A DNA stretch of 64,000 nucleotides from the NCBI GenBank assembly GCA_036652055.1, contig JAVVWP010000002.1, forward strand, positions 26,786 through 90,785, written 5' to 3'. This DNA is from Fimenecus sp036652055 (GTDB taxonomy: Bacteria; Bacillota; Clostridia; Oscillospirales; Acutalibacteraceae). The notes beneath the pieces were generated by a model. It saw only the letters and a list, made by a program, of their open reading frames with translations. It did no database searches and was not told where the DNA came from. Made by a program: the position numbers and the translations under genes. This document shows, in pieces, positions 34,696 through 43,614 of this stretch. Numbering within the stretch: position 1 is the stretch's first letter; each line of letters begins with the position of its first letter.

Positions 34696-35178
34696 ATGAC
34701 TACTGAAGAAAAAATTGTAAAATTGCTTTTAGAAAAAAAATTAATTTTAACCACTGCCGAATCTTGCACAGGTGGGCTTATAGCTAAGAGAATTACTGAT
34801 GTTAGCGGTTCTTCCTCTGCTTTTGAATGTGGCATTGTCAGCTATTCAAACAGAATTAAGATGAAATTATTGTCAGTGTCAGAAAAAACTCTTAATGAGT
34901 TTGGAGCTGTCAGTGAGCAGACGGCAAAAGAAATGGCAGAGGGTGCATTAAAAATTTCTAATGCGAATTTAGCAGTTGCAGTCACAGGGATTGCAGGTCC
35001 TAATTCAGATGATACCAATAAGCCAGTAGGGCTGTCATTTATAGCTTTGTCAGACGGAAAAACCACAAAGGTTAAAAAACTTTTAAATACATTCTCTGAT
35101 AGTCCAAGAGAAAACAACAGAAATGCGTCAGCAGATATGGCACTTGAAATGATATTAGAATATTTATCTTTCAGCTAA
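34696..35178 (+). CDS. pncC: Nicotinamide-nucleotide amidohydrolase (CinA C-terminal family)
   Basis: A 160-residue stand-alone CinA C-terminal domain, which in characterised relatives turns nicotinamide mononucleotide into nicotinate mononucleotide for NAD recycling. Family blocks: TTAESCTGGLIAKRITDVSGSS, IVSYSNRIKMKLLSV, and AVAVTGIAGP. The length is that of a single domain, with no MoaB-like N-terminal part. It starts 11 bases after thiI. The SpoIID protein at 37719 has a cytoplasmic half that resembles this fold. Confidence 0.9.
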   Translation: MTTEEKIVKLLLEKKLILTTAESCTGGLIAKRITDVSGSSSAFECGIVSYSNRIKMKLLSVSEKTLNEFGAVSEQTAKEMAEGALKISNANLAVAVTGIAGPNSDDTNKPVGLSFIALSDGKTTKVKKLLNTFSDSPRENNRNASADMALEMILEYLSFS

Positions 35179-35190
35179 GGGCGGTTTATT

Positions 35191-36171
35191 ATGAATGAAG
35201 AAACAACTAAAATAAGAGTAAGAAAAGTTAAAAAAAAGCCATCTAATTTAATGAAGGCAATAACAATAGTTATAGCGATTATATTTGTAGTTGCTTCTGC
35301 TTTTTGTATAAAATATGCACTCGATATTAAAAAAAATAAAGATGCGATTAAAAAGCTGTCAGAATTAACAGATATAACAAATGAATTTGAAGCTATTAAC
35401 AGCGACCTTCCAAATATAGATTTTCCTGAAAACATTCAAGAAAAATACAAAAAAGCCTATTCAGTCAATACTGATTTAGTCGGGTGGATTAAAGTTCCAG
35501 GAACTTCAATAAATCATCCTATTGTTAAAAAAGACAACAATGATTACTATTTAAAACATAGCTTCTACCATAAATATGATATTCGTGGAACAGTTTTTAT
35601 GGATTACCGTAACACAAGAGAAACTCTTGATAAAAACACTATCCTTTATGGTCATAATTTTCTTGATTCGACTATGTTTGCAGAGCTTGAAAAATACAAA
35701 AGCATTGACTTTTATAAAGAAAATCCAGTGATAGAATTTAACACGATTTACAAGGATTATAAATGGAAGGTTATTGCAGCATTTTTAACAAATGCCTCCA
35801 AAGAGGAAGATAACGATTATATTTTCAACTATATTTATCCGTTTATGACCGATAAAAGCTTTTTAGAATATACAGGCGAAATTTCACAGCGAAGTTTATA
35901 TAAGACGGGCGTAGATGTGCAAAAGACTGATAAAGTATTGTCGCTTTCTACCTGCACAAGAGATATGGATATTGGAAGAAAAGAAACAAATTCAAGATTT
36001 GTTTTAGTAGCAAGGTTAGTTCGTGAGGGTGAAGATGAAAGTGTTGACACTTCAAAGGCAACAATAAATGAAAATCCTCGATACCCACAAATATGGTATG
36101 ATAAAAATAAAACAAAAAATCCATATAAAGATGCACCGAAATGGTACCCCAAAGGAGTTGCAAAAAGTTGA
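35191..36171 (+). CDS. Class B sortase, first copy
   Basis: A 326-residue membrane-anchored transpeptidase that would join secreted proteins with a sorting motif to the cell wall. One N-terminal membrane segment (AITIVIAIIFVVASAFCIKYA, about residues 23-45), then the class B sortase domain. Catalytic His in LYGHNFLDS (about residue 153), Cys in SLSTCTRDM (about 253) and Arg in NSRFVLVARLV (about 268). The C-terminus carries an extra tail, NPRYPQIWYDKNKTKNPYKD, shared with the second sortase. GGGCGG lies before ATG. The stop overlaps the start of the next sortase by 4 bases. No substrate with a sorting signal is encoded in the window. Confidence 0.93.
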   Translation: MNEETTKIRVRKVKKKPSNLMKAITIVIAIIFVVASAFCIKYALDIKKNKDAIKKLSELTDITNEFEAINSDLPNIDFPENIQEKYKKAYSVNTDLVGWIKVPGTSINHPIVKKDNNDYYLKHSFYHKYDIRGTVFMDYRNTRETLDKNTILYGHNFLDSTMFAELEKYKSIDFYKENPVIEFNTIYKDYKWKVIAAFLTNASKEEDNDYIFNYIYPFMTDKSFLEYTGEISQRSLYKTGVDVQKTDKVLSLSTCTRDMDIGRKETNSRFVLVARLVREGEDESVDTSKATINENPRYPQIWYDKNKTKNPYKDAPKWYPKGVAKS

Positions 36172-37670
36172 GTGAAAAAAGAGAAAATGATGAAGTTTTA
36201 TCATTCGAAGAACTAAAAAACAGATATGGCACTGATGAAAATTATGATGATAAAGATATATCAGAAGTTTTAGAAAGCTTAGGCTTAGGCGAAAAAGATA
36301 CACCTAAATCTGAAGAAAAAGTCATAAAAGAAGATATAAAAAAGGCTGAAACCAAAAGCCACGAAATTGCTACGCCTCCTGCTCAAAAAGCTTATGAGAA
36401 TGTTTTACCATCAACAAATGAAGATGTTAGTGAAAAAAATACAGCAAGGCATAATAAATATGTGGCTGAACAAAATTATATTGATGTCACCGATATGTAT
36501 CAGAAAAAAAGACCTCCTCAAGCAGAAGTAGAAGTAGAAGTAGAAGTAGAACAGCCTGTTGAAACTCAAATTCAAGATGAGGAAATAACGAAAAAGAGTA
36601 AAAAAGAAAAAAAGCAAAAGAAAATAAAAGAAAAGAAATCCGAAAATAAAACCAGAGGTTTTAATGAGATGTTCAAGGGTTGGATGATGTCTTTTGTTCC
36701 TAAAAAGACGGACAAGGTATCAGAAATTGTTCGAAAACTGATTATGGATATTTCAATAATTACGCTTATCGGATGTACAATTTATTATGGCGATTTGCTA
36801 ATTCAAAAGCAAGAAGCAAAAAAACAGCAAACAAAAATCCAAGATGAAGTTGGCGATGATACGGACGAAGCTGATGCATGGGCAGAGTTTTATGCAAAAT
36901 ATCCTAACCAAAAACTTCCCGAGGGAATGATGGCAAAATATGCTTATCTTTATGCAATCAATAACGACCTTGTCGGTTGGGTAAAAATTCCTAATTCAAT
37001 CATAGATGTTCAAGTGGTTAAAAGCCCAAACAACTCTGATTATCTTAAAAAAGATTTCTATGGTAATTACAGCAGATATGGCTGTCCGTTTATGGATTAT
37101 AGAAATGATGTAAAAAACATCAATAAAAATACGATAGTTTATGGTCATCATATGAGTGATGGGTTGGTTTTTGCAGAGCTTGCAAAATTTAAAACGGTTG
37201 ATGGATTTAAAGAGTCGCCAATAATTGAATTTGATACGCTTTACAAAAGATATAAATTCAAAGTTTACGCAGCATTTATTACAAACAGCATACCAAGTCA
37301 AGATAATGATTATGTTTTCAACTATATTGCAACATCGTTTAAAGACGGTGAAGATTTCAACAATTACATAAAAGCTATCGATGAAAGAAAGCTTTACACT
37401 ACGGGCGTCGATATAGACGAAGACGATAAGATTATTACGCTTTCAACTTGTTCTTATGAATTCAAGGATGCAAAGTTTGCTGTGGTAGGTAGGCTGCTTC
37501 GTGACGGTGAAAGCGAAAAGGTAGATGTGGATAAAGCTATGGTTAACGAAAACCCACATTATCCACAAGTTTGGTATGATAAAAAAGGAACGAAAAATCC
37601 ATTTATAGATTTTCCAAAATGGGTTCCTACGGGGAAAAAGGCTGAAAATTTGGTAACTGTTGCACCATAA
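36168..37670 (+). CDS. Class B sortase, second copy, with long cytoplasmic tail
   Basis: A 500-residue class B sortase paralogue. The first ~190 residues are hydrophilic and probably cytoplasmic: acidic and lysine-rich, with the repeat EVEVEVEVE and a KKSKKEKKQKKIKEKK cluster. One membrane segment follows (ISIITLIGCTIYYGDLLI, about 194-212), then the sortase domain. His is in VYGHHMSDG (about 325) and Cys in LSTCSYEF (about 425). The position usually held by catalytic Arg appears to be Lys (DAKFAVVGRLL). The tail NPHYPQVWYDKKGTKNPF matches the first sortase. Start: TTG 36168, 10 bases after AAAGGAG; the frame is open back to 36141 but without a site. Confidence 0.88.
   Translation: MSEKRENDEVLSFEELKNRYGTDENYDDKDISEVLESLGLGEKDTPKSEEKVIKEDIKKAETKSHEIATPPAQKAYENVLPSTNEDVSEKNTARHNKYVAEQNYIDVTDMYQKKRPPQAEVEVEVEVEQPVETQIQDEEITKKSKKEKKQKKIKEKKSENKTRGFNEMFKGWMMSFVPKKTDKVSEIVRKLIMDISIITLIGCTIYYGDLLIQKQEAKKQQTKIQDEVGDDTDEADAWAEFYAKYPNQKLPEGMMAKYAYLYAINNDLVGWVKIPNSIIDVQVVKSPNNSDYLKKDFYGNYSRYGCPFMDYRNDVKNINKNTIVYGHHMSDGLVFAELAKFKTVDGFKESPIIEFDTLYKRYKFKVYAAFITNSIPSQDNDYVFNYIATSFKDGEDFNNYIKAIDERKLYTTGVDIDEDDKIITLSTCSYEFKDAKFAVVGRLLRDGESEKVDVDKAMVNENPHYPQVWYDKKGTKNPFIDFPKWVPTGKKAENLVTVAP
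36525..36551 (+). repeat. GAAGTA hexanucleotide microsatellite
   Basis: Four and a half copies of GAAGTA inside the second sortase gene, encoding EVEVEVEVE. The unit is a multiple of three, so copy changes alter tail length without breaking the frame. Confidence 0.8.
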
Positions 37671-37718
37671 CTTTCTTAGCATTAAAATATAGTATTTTTA
37701 TAAGGGTGGATGATAAAT

Positions 37719-39860
37719 ATGAAAATAAGATTGTTTTCGTTAAATTCAGAAAATAATGTGCCTTCTGCAAAGCTTCAGGCAAGAATGTTTGGTAGCTTTA
37801 ATGCTTTTTCAGAGGAAAATATTTCTTTTGAGAATTTCCACGGGCTAAAAGAACTTTTCCCATCACTTTCTGATGCACTAAAAACAGCAGAACTAATTGT
37901 TATTGCACTTGAACCTAAAATTATGGCAAAAACAAAAATCAAGATTTTGTCTGCACTGTCACTAAAGGTTGAAGTAAACCAAGAAATAATGACAAAGCTT
38001 AACAATATGACTGAGCTTTCAGAAGATGAAAAAGAGCTAATTGCTAAAATCCCAAGCGCGGCAGTTCCTTTTCCTACAAAAGATGGTATTAATTCAGGCT
38101 TTATTGTTAAAAAGGGAAAGCAAAAAATTGCAATCATACCGCTTGATGATGAGCGAATTGATTCGGTTTTAAGAAATGGTATGTTGCCATATTTAATGAC
38201 GGGGGAGTCAAATAGCAATCAAGTCACTAATGATGAGATAGCTCCTGTGAAAAGTGAAATCTTAAAAAAAGATACTTCTGATGTTGCTGAAAGCACGGTT
38301 TTAAGAACAATAAATATTTTGAGAGAGTCAGATATGACTGTTTCAATCAATGCCAATGTTAATGCTGAAATCATAAGAAATGAAGGCAACAATATTGAAG
38401 GCTTTTTCAATTACTTTATCTTTACCCCAAGCGTTGAAGATAGAGGAGATTATAATATAACTGACTATACTGCGCAAATGGCAAAAACAAGCAAGGAGCT
38501 TACAACATCAACATTTGGTGCAGCAATTTCAGATATTTGTATTGGTGAAGGCTGTAAATATATATGTATTGCACTCGCAACAGAAAAATCAGCAGTTGTG
38601 CGAAAGCTTTATATGGAAGCTGATGAAACTGAAGAAAGCTTTATAAAAGATGCAGCCGAAGAATTAGTTCTTCTTGTCGGCGAAAAAGCTACTGGGGCGG
38701 CTATGGTTGGAATTGAAATTTCAGATGATAATATTCCAACAAAAAAGCCATTTTTAAAAGGCAAAGCAGGAAAGATAATTTTATCAATCATTGCTCTTTT
38801 GTTAGTAGCTGCTATAATTGTCAGCGTAATTCTTCTTAAAAAACAGCAGACCGAAAGAGAGGCTGCAACAACAGTAGCACCTATAACCACCGCTGCGACG
38901 ACTGTTCCTACAACGGTAGCACCTGTCGTAGAAATACCAAAGCTTGCTTTTTCAGAGTTCGTTTATAAAGAAGCGGTTGAAGGCATTAAAGAGGAAACAA
39001 CCACTCAAGTTACGCAGGCAACAACAGGCGAAGTTACTACTACTGCGGGAGCAACAACTGAAAAAGCTTCTGCAAACGCAATCCCAAAAACCATAACAGT
39101 TAACAAAGAAAAGCTTGATGCAAAAGAGGCAATAGCAAAAATCGTAGCTTCTGAAATGGACGATAGCTATGAAACTGAAGCAATTAAAGCACAAGCAGTT
39201 GTTGTTTATACATATCTTAAATATCGTGACACGGATTGGAATATTACAGGTATTAAGGTTGCAGATAAATATAGCGATAAGGTTTCCAATGCAGTCAAGG
39301 CAGTCTTTGGAGAATATTTGAAATCAGGAAACGAAACAGCATTCACACCTTATTTCCTCCTTTCAGCAGGAAAAACAACAACCTCTAAGCTTGCATTTAA
39401 TAAACCGTTCCCATATTTAAAAGTAGTTGATGTTGCAAGCGATAAGCAAGAAAATAATTATAAAGCAGAAAAAACATATACCTCTGATAAAATGAAAGAA
39501 TTTATCGTAAAATATGACAGTAAGATAAAGCTTTCTGAAAAACCTGAAGAATGGCTTAAAGTTACTAAGCACGATGGTGCAATTTCACCAGAGGCAGGAT
39601 ATGTTGAAACAATAAAAGTTGGAGATACTGAAATTAGCGGTATCAAATTTAGACGAGGCGTAATGGGTACAGAAGTTCTTGCTTCACATTGCTTTACTAT
39701 TAAATATGATGCCGAGAGTAAAACTTTTACAGTTACATCATACGGTTCGGGCTATGGCGTTGGAATGAGCCAAAGAGGCGCAAATAAGATGGCACTCAGC
39801 AAGTCAACTTATAAAAATATACTTTCAAAATATTACAGCGGAACAACAGTTTCAGAATAA
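37719..39860 (+). CDS. Membrane-anchored SpoIID/LytB-domain protein
   Basis: A 713-residue single-pass membrane protein. Residues 1-345 are cytoplasmic and resemble a degenerate CinA: a MoaB-like stretch (VPFPTKDGINSGFIVKKG) and a PncC-like one (IALATEKSAVVRKL). The membrane segment is GKIILSIIALLLVAAIIVSV (about 350-370). A Thr/Ala-rich extracellular linker spans about 380-450. The SpoIID domain begins near ANAIPKTITVNKEKLDAKEA; IVASEMDDSYETEAIKAQAV and SGYGVGMSQRGANKMA (about residue 676) are its hallmarks. SpoIID proteins are peptidoglycan lytic transglycosylases of engulfment or amidase activators. Start: ATG 37719, 10 bases after AAGGG; ATG 37710 touches the site. Lies 48 bases after the second sortase. 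Confidence 0.85.
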   Translation: MKIRLFSLNSENNVPSAKLQARMFGSFNAFSEENISFENFHGLKELFPSLSDALKTAELIVIALEPKIMAKTKIKILSALSLKVEVNQEIMTKLNNMTELSEDEKELIAKIPSAAVPFPTKDGINSGFIVKKGKQKIAIIPLDDERIDSVLRNGMLPYLMTGESNSNQVTNDEIAPVKSEILKKDTSDVAESTVLRTINILRESDMTVSINANVNAEIIRNEGNNIEGFFNYFIFTPSVEDRGDYNITDYTAQMAKTSKELTTSTFGAAISDICIGEGCKYICIALATEKSAVVRKLYMEADETEESFIKDAAEELVLLVGEKATGAAMVGIEISDDNIPTKKPFLKGKAGKIILSIIALLLVAAIIVSVILLKKQQTEREAATTVAPITTAATTVPTTVAPVVEIPKLAFSEFVYKEAVEGIKEETTTQVTQATTGEVTTTAGATTEKASANAIPKTITVNKEKLDAKEAIAKIVASEMDDSYETEAIKAQAVVVYTYLKYRDTDWNITGIKVADKYSDKVSNAVKAVFGEYLKSGNETAFTPYFLLSAGKTTTSKLAFNKPFPYLKVVDVASDKQENNYKAEKTYTSDKMKEFIVKYDSKIKLSEKPEEWLKVTKHDGAISPEAGYVETIKVGDTEISGIKFRRGVMGTEVLASHCFTIKYDAESKTFTVTSYGSGYGVGMSQRGANKMALSKSTYKNILSKYYSGTTVSE

Positions 39861-39890
39861 AAGCATTTTAAAATTTCGGGAGGATTTTAT

Positions 39891-40904
39891 ATGGCAATTT
39901 TAGTTACAGGCGGAGCAGGATTTATTGGTTCACACACAACGGTTGAGCTTTTAGCGGCAGGATATGAAATAGTAATTGTTGACAATTTCTATAATTCAAG
40001 CCCTGAATCACTAAAAAGAATTAAAGAACTCAGCGGTAAGGATTTTAAATTTTACGAATGTGATATTCGTGATAAAGAGGGAATGCAAAAGCCCTTCAAA
40101 GAAAACAAAATTGATGCAGTAATTCATTTCGCTGGTCTTAAATCGGTGGGCGAATCTTGCAGAAAGCCACTTGAATATTATGATAATAATATTGGCGGAA
40201 CACTTGTTTTGTGCGAAGTTATGAGAGAAAATGGATGCAAAAAAATAGTATTTAGTTCATCTGCAACGGTTTATGGAATGAATAATGTTTCACCTCTTAA
40301 CGAAACAATGAAAACTGGCGGAACAACTAATCCTTATGGCACAACAAAATATATGATAGAAATGATTTTAGAAGATTTATATAAATCTGATAATGAGTGG
40401 GACATTACACTCCTTCGTTATTTCAATCCAATTGGCGCTCATAAAAGCGGCAAAATCGGTGAAAATCCAAATGGTATTCCAAACAATCTAATGCCATATG
40501 TTACTCAGGTAGCAATTGGAAAACTGCCTTGCCTTTCAATTTTTGGCAATGATTATGACACTCCTGACGGAACAGGCGTTCGTGACTATATTCATGTAGT
40601 TGACCTTGCCGACGGGCATGTTAAGGCCGTAAAACACATTTTAAGTGGCAATAGGGGAGTTAGTATCTTTAACCTCGGAACAGGCAAGGGATATAGCGTT
40701 CTCGACATTGTTAATGCTTTTGAAAAAGCAAGCGGAGTGAAAATTAATTATAAAATTTCTCCTCGTCGCTCAGGTGACATTGCAACTTGCTATTCTGATC
40801 CTACAAAGGCAAAGGAAGTTTTGGGCTGGGAGGCACAGCGTGGTATTGAAGAAATGTGCGAAGACTCATGGAGATGGCAGTCACAAAATCCTAATGGATT
40901 TTAA
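39891..40904 (+). CDS. galE: UDP-glucose 4-epimerase
   Basis: A 337-residue NAD-dependent short-chain dehydrogenase interconverting UDP-glucose and UDP-galactose. NAD-binding VTGGAGFIGSHT at the N-terminus, catalytic Ser/Thr in VFSSSATVYG and the Tyr-x3-Lys pair in NPYGTTKYMIE. RYFNPIGAH and DYIHVVDLADGH are specific to the GalE group. GGGAGGA lies before ATG. It follows the SpoIID gene by 30 bases and precedes an aldo/keto reductase, so it probably ends a long transcript. It supplies galactose units for surface polysaccharide. Confidence 0.95.
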   Translation: MAILVTGGAGFIGSHTTVELLAAGYEIVIVDNFYNSSPESLKRIKELSGKDFKFYECDIRDKEGMQKPFKENKIDAVIHFAGLKSVGESCRKPLEYYDNNIGGTLVLCEVMRENGCKKIVFSSSATVYGMNNVSPLNETMKTGGTTNPYGTTKYMIEMILEDLYKSDNEWDITLLRYFNPIGAHKSGKIGENPNGIPNNLMPYVTQVAIGKLPCLSIFGNDYDTPDGTGVRDYIHVVDLADGHVKAVKHILSGNRGVSIFNLGTGKGYSVLDIVNAFEKASGVKINYKISPRRSGDIATCYSDPTKAKEVLGWEAQRGIEEMCEDSWRWQSQNPNGF

Positions 40905-40935
40905 TAGTGCTAACTAATAACAATTGGAGGTAATT

Positions 40936-41931
40936 ATGAGTTATATAGCTAATGAAAATCGTTATGACAATATGGAATATAAAAGTTCAGGCAAAAGCGG
41001 CTTAAAGCTTCCGCTTGTTTCTCTTGGACTTTGGCATAATTTTGGCGAAAATGCAGACAAAGCCAATATGAAAGAAATGCTTTTTACGGCTTTCGATAAT
41101 GGCATAACTCATTTTGACCTTGCTAATAATTATGGCCCAGTTGAGGGAGATGCTGAAAGAAATTTTGGCAAAATATTAAAAGAAGAATTTGGTGCATATC
41201 GTGATGAAATGCTTATAAGCACTAAGGCAGGATATTATATGTGGCCTGGCCCTTATGGCGATTTTGGTAGCCGAAAATATCTTCTTTCAAGTCTTGACCA
41301 AAGCCTTTTAAGAATGGGGCTTCCATATGTTGATGTTTTTTATCATCACAGAATGGATAAAAATACGCCTCTTGAAGAAACAATGTCCGCACTTGACACC
41401 GCAGTCAAAAGCGGAAAGGCTCTTTATGCAGGGCTTTCTAATTATGATGGCGAAACGATGAAAAAAGCAAGGCATATTTTAAAACATTTGAAATGCCCCT
41501 TTGTAATTAATCAAAATCGCTATTCAATATTTGACAGAACAATTGAAGAAAACGGTCTTAAAAAGGCAGCCGAGGAAAAAGAAAAAGGCATTATTGTTTT
41601 TAGTCCGCTTGCTCAAGGTCTTTTAACTGACAGATATTTGAACGGAATACCAAACGACAGCAGGGTTATGACAGACGGAAGATTTTTAAAAAAAGACAAC
41701 CTCACTGATGAAAAGCTTTCTGAGATAAAAAAACTTAATGAGCTTGCAAAAAGCAGAGGTCAAAGCCTTGCACAAATGGCTCTGTCATGGGTTTTAAAAG
41801 ATGATGCAATTACAAGCGTTCTTATCGGTGCATCAAATAAAAATCAAATTTTAGATAATATAAAAATAGTTAATGCAGAAAAGCTTACCAAAGAAGAATT
41901 AAAAATCATTGACGAAATAGTTGGTAAATAA
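40936..41931 (+). CDS. Aldo/keto reductase (YghZ/Gpr-like)
   Basis: A 331-residue NADPH-dependent reductase of the TIM-barrel aldo/keto reductase family. It is closest in appearance to L-glyceraldehyde-3-phosphate reductase YghZ (SSGKSGLKLPLVSLGLWHNFG, THFDLANNYGP). The catalytic tetrad is visible: Asp in HFDLANNYG, Tyr in the same loop, Lys in ISTKAGY, and His in VFYHHRMD. TIIVFSPLAQGLLTDRYL-type and SVLIGASNKNQI cofactor segments are present. Start: ATG 40936, 7 bases after GGAGGT; the open frame begins at TTG 40924. A terminator follows. Confidence 0.92.
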   Translation: MSYIANENRYDNMEYKSSGKSGLKLPLVSLGLWHNFGENADKANMKEMLFTAFDNGITHFDLANNYGPVEGDAERNFGKILKEEFGAYRDEMLISTKAGYYMWPGPYGDFGSRKYLLSSLDQSLLRMGLPYVDVFYHHRMDKNTPLEETMSALDTAVKSGKALYAGLSNYDGETMKKARHILKHLKCPFVINQNRYSIFDRTIEENGLKKAAEEKEKGIIVFSPLAQGLLTDRYLNGIPNDSRVMTDGRFLKKDNLTDEKLSEIKKLNELAKSRGQSLAQMALSWVLKDDAITSVLIGASNKNQILDNIKIVNAEKLTKEELKIIDEIVGK

Positions 41932-41943
41932 ACCTAAATTGCT

Positions 41944-41976
41944 ATGGCGAGGCTATTTGTTCTCGCCATTTTTTTT
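41944..41976 (+). terminator. Terminator after the aldo/keto reductase
   Basis: A perfect 8-bp stem, ATGGCGAG with CTCGCCAT, loop of ten bases, then TTTTTTTT. Confidence 0.9.
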
Positions 41977-42053
41977 GCTATTAAGTGAGAAGCTTCACAT
42001 AGCTAATTTGCCAAAGGTATCATATTTTTAAAAAAGAAGTCAGGTGTGATAAT

Positions 42054-43505
42054 ATGAAAAAATCTATAATAAGAACAAATTTATTAATAGCTTTAGTAGT
42101 AATTATTGGCTTTACATTTACTGAAGTTTCTACAAATGTATCTTTTAAAAAAATATTTACTAAAGATATAGAATATGTATCAAAACTGACTTCTGAAAAT
42201 ATGTATATGGGAATAAAAGAACTTATGGGCCAGCCGATTAATGTATCTTTATCAATGGCTCGTGATAATTTTCTTCGTGATTATATGAGCAATGAAAAAA
42301 GTGGCGTTCAATCAGATGCGATGATTGATACTCTAAAAAAATATCTCTCAGAATATAAAAACAAAAATAATTTTGATACAGTTTTTTTGGTGTCGGCTAA
42401 AACAGGCAACTACTATCACTATAAAAATGGAATTGACAGAGTTATGTCGCCTGACAATAAAGAGGATATATGGTATTATGACTTTTTGAAATCAGACGAT
42501 GAATATGCTCTTAATGTTGATAATGACCAAGCGACAAATGATAATATCACCGTCTTTGTTAATTGCAAATTAAAAGATGATAAAGGCAATATATTAGGAA
42601 TAATCGGTGTTGGATTAGAAACGCCATACATACAAAATCTGTTAGCACAAAATGAGAACGAATATCAAATTGACGCATATTTAGTTGATGATTATGGCAA
42701 TGTTCAGCTTTCAGATAAATTGACAGAATTTGAAAATGTCAACCTTTTTGAAAAACCTGCTTATTCGCAAATAAAAGATGAAATTGTTAAAAACAAAACT
42801 TCAACAGAAAACAAATGGTATGAATCAGGGCAAGAAAGTGGATATTTTGTTACACGATATATTCCATATTTGAATTGGTATCTTATTGTTGAAAAAAGTG
42901 CAGAAGTATTGCATCACAAAATGATTAATCAATTGTGGGTTAATGGGATGCTAACTATTGTGGTTTTATTTGGAGTTCTTGCTGTAACAACAATTATTTT
43001 AAAAAAGAATAACAAAAAAATAGCAAAGCTTGCCGAGCAGGACCAATTGACAGGGCTTAAAAATCGAACGAGCTATGAAAGAGATATTGAAAAATATAAA
43101 GGCGAGCTTAAAAAATATCAACCGTTCGGAATTGGTGTTTTTGACTTAAACGATTTAAAAGGTGTAAATGACATATATGGCCACCAAGAGGGCGATGAAT
43201 ATTTAAAAGCATTTTCAGAAATTTTAAGCAAAAACTTTTCAAAGTCGCCTGTTTATCGCATAGGCGGAGATGAGTTTTGTGTAATACTTTTAGATATTAA
43301 AGAAGAAAATATTCTGAATAATTGGGAAAATATAAATAAAGAATTTGAAGAATATGGCAGCAATAAGCAGTATTCAACGAGTGCAGCATTCGGATATACT
43401 TTTTATGATGAAACAGCAACAAACACAACGCAAACTATATTTTCAGTCGCAGATAAAAAGATGTATGAAAATAAAAGCCGATATAAAGCTGAAAATAAAA
43501 ATTAA
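42054..43505 (+). CDS. Membrane sensor diguanylate cyclase
   Basis: A 483-residue GGDEF protein that would make cyclic di-GMP in response to an external signal. N-terminal membrane segment IRTNLLIALVVIIGFTFTEV, an extracellular dCACHE-like sensor at about residues 30-285 (IKDEIVKNKTSTENKWYES, TRYIPYLNWYLIVEKS), a second membrane segment (WVNGMLTIVVLFGVLAVTTI), then the GGDEF domain starting DQLTGLKNRTSYERD. The metal and substrate residues in FDLNDLKGVNDIYGHQEGDE and the intact signature YRIGGDEF (about residue 405) suggest activity. The RxxD inhibitory site is absent (SKSP at that place). No EAL domain. AGGTGTG precedes ATG. Confidence 0.92.
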   Translation: MKKSIIRTNLLIALVVIIGFTFTEVSTNVSFKKIFTKDIEYVSKLTSENMYMGIKELMGQPINVSLSMARDNFLRDYMSNEKSGVQSDAMIDTLKKYLSEYKNKNNFDTVFLVSAKTGNYYHYKNGIDRVMSPDNKEDIWYYDFLKSDDEYALNVDNDQATNDNITVFVNCKLKDDKGNILGIIGVGLETPYIQNLLAQNENEYQIDAYLVDDYGNVQLSDKLTEFENVNLFEKPAYSQIKDEIVKNKTSTENKWYESGQESGYFVTRYIPYLNWYLIVEKSAEVLHHKMINQLWVNGMLTIVVLFGVLAVTTIILKKNNKKIAKLAEQDQLTGLKNRTSYERDIEKYKGELKKYQPFGIGVFDLNDLKGVNDIYGHQEGDEYLKAFSEILSKNFSKSPVYRIGGDEFCVILLDIKEENILNNWENINKEFEEYGSNKQYSTSAAFGYTFYDETATNTTQTIFSVADKKMYENKSRYKAENKN

Positions 43506-43544
43506 AAATCAGATGGCTTAGAATATGGCTATCAAAACAAAAAA

Positions 43545-43591
43545 ATATCTGCCATTTTATCGAAGTCAATAATCGATAAAGTGGCAGATAT
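43545..43591. terminator. Bidirectional terminator between convergent genes
   Basis: A 19-bp stem (ATATCTGCCATTTTATCGA pairing with its complement, one G-U pair), loop of nine bases, A-rich before and T-rich after. It separates the cyclase from the carboxypeptidase gene on the other strand. Confidence 0.85.
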
Positions 43592-43614
43592 TATATCTTA
43601 TTGTAAAATCGATT

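Noticed and set aside
36141..36167. Earlier start of the second sortase
   Set aside because: Those codons lie within the end of the first sortase gene and have no ribosome site; AAAGGAG sits 10 bases before TTG 36168.
36525..36551. Phase-variable microsatellite
   Set aside because: The unit is six bases, so gain or loss keeps the reading frame; it can change tail length but not switch the gene on and off.
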